The notes under the pieces: model-generated
What the model was told of the DNA's origin: nothing
Database searches by the model: none
What the model saw: the letters and a program-made list of their open reading frames with translations, nothing else
In this document: one piece after another, positions 63,781-64,000 of the stretch
How positions within the stretch are numbered: position 1 is the first letter of the stretch
Layout: each line of letters starts with the position of its first letter
Assembly: GCF_001280085.1 (NCBI RefSeq)
Contig: NZ_LGED01000220.1
Coordinates: 1-64,000 of the forward strand
DNA length: 64,000 nt
Source of the DNA: Saccharothrix sp. NRRL B-16348
GTDB lineage: Bacteria; Actinomycetota; Actinomycetes; Mycobacteriales; Pseudonocardiaceae
Direction: 5' to 3'
Program-made: the position numbers and the translations under genes

Positions 63781-63930
63781 GCCCTCGGGTGTCCCGGGGT
63801 CGTCGTCCCGCCGGTCGTCGGGCGATGACGAATCCGGTTCGCCGAGGCCTTCCTCCTGCTCGGTGGCGGGCTTCGCCTCGCCGGCACGCACCGCGTCTTC
63901 CCCGGGACCGGCTCCGGTGATGTCGTCCAT
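63763..63930 (-). CDS. small acidic protein, 55 aa
   Basis: ATG-GAC-GAC-ATC opens MDDITGAGPGEDAVRAGEAKPATEQEEGLGEP, followed by a Ser/Asp/Arg-rich tail (SSSPDDRRDDD). The composition suggests an unstructured acidic protein. Only a distant AGGAGG (about 17 bases upstream) precedes it, so the ribosome site is weak and the assignment is moderate. Such short acidic ORFs are common beside actinomycete stress genes. No family is recognised. Confidence 0.4.
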   Translation of the reverse strand: MDDITGAGPGEDAVRAGEAKPATEQEEGLGEPDSSSPDDRRDDDPGTPEGDRDDA

Positions 63931-64000
63931 GCCAGTCCGGTACCCGCCTCCTCGGCCGCGAAACGCGGGCGCGACCGGATCAGCGCCGCGGTTGGGTCCC

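Overview
The base composition (very high G+C), GTG starts, ATGA/GTGA start-stop overlaps and gene families (GlgE pathway, MmyB-type XRE regulators, GpgS, XRE-ricin regulators, actinobacterial MFS pumps) point to an actinomycete. A Pseudonocardiales-type genome (Saccharothrix/Lentzea-like) is my inference and not proven. No rRNA, tRNA or CRISPR array was seen.

Layout. 1-2.4 kb: IS630 transposase tail, a small hypothetical gene, a WD40 gene remnant and a membrane-anchored metallo-beta-lactamase-fold hydrolase. 2.5-19.3 kb (minus strand): a nearly gap-free 13-gene run that embeds the GlgE alpha-glucan/trehalose pathway (glgE, treS, mak, glgB, glgX) among a SnoaL-ankyrin fusion, a muconolactone-isomerase-like protein, an EthD protein, two DJ-1/PfpI proteins, a thiamine-diphosphate enzyme, an AGE-family epimerase and a STAS protein. 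treS is frameshifted. 19.4-25.2 kb: a redox/tailoring set (aldo/keto reductase, VOC protein, FAD monooxygenase, two SnoaL-like proteins) with a DHA2 efflux pump. 25.3-29.1 kb: two related MmyB-type XRE regulators bracket a deletion-scarred aldo/keto reductase and a quinone-oxidoreductase-like gene. 29.2-34.0 kb: an IS701-like transposase gene, a membrane protein, a LuxR-type ATPase lacking its DNA-binding end, and a third MmyB-type regulator. 34.2-37.6 kb: an orphan KS-AT-(degenerate DH)-ACP polyketide synthase. 37.6-39.8 kb: a sparse mosaic with a small membrane protein, an IS3-type remnant and two tandem secreted cysteine-containing proteins.

39.9-52.1 kb (minus strand) is the most unusual block: an operon-like series running amidase-like cysteine hydrolase, hypE, hypF, NAD-dependent epimerase, DegT aminotransferase, NUDIX hydrolase, inositol-monophosphatase-like phosphatase, sugar MFS transporter and a divergent carB-like gene with damaged ATP-grasp sites. 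No hydrogenase gene or carA lies with it. I infer a dedicated pathway in which HypF/HypE chemistry (carbamoyl to thiocarbamate to thiocyanate) serves an amino-sugar or aminocyclitol product.

52.3-58.2 kb (plus strand): an XRE-ricin regulator, then PLP aminotransferase, DUF2848, cupin, MFS transporter and YciI-like genes in a translationally coupled operon. 58.2-61.6 kb: an AraC regulator flanked by about 75-bp inverted repeats whose outward ends precede an SDR gene and a small ABM-domain gene plus alpha/beta hydrolase. 61.6-63.9 kb: a frameshifted glycosyltransferase, a gpgS fragment joined directly to the N-terminus of a molybdopterin oxidoreductase, and a small acidic ORF.

Small deletions or frameshifts recur in otherwise well-conserved genes (treS, aldo/keto reductase, carB-like, glycosyltransferase, gpgS). 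Either this locus is decaying or the assembly has dropped short segments. This caveat applies to every functional inference drawn from the broken genes.
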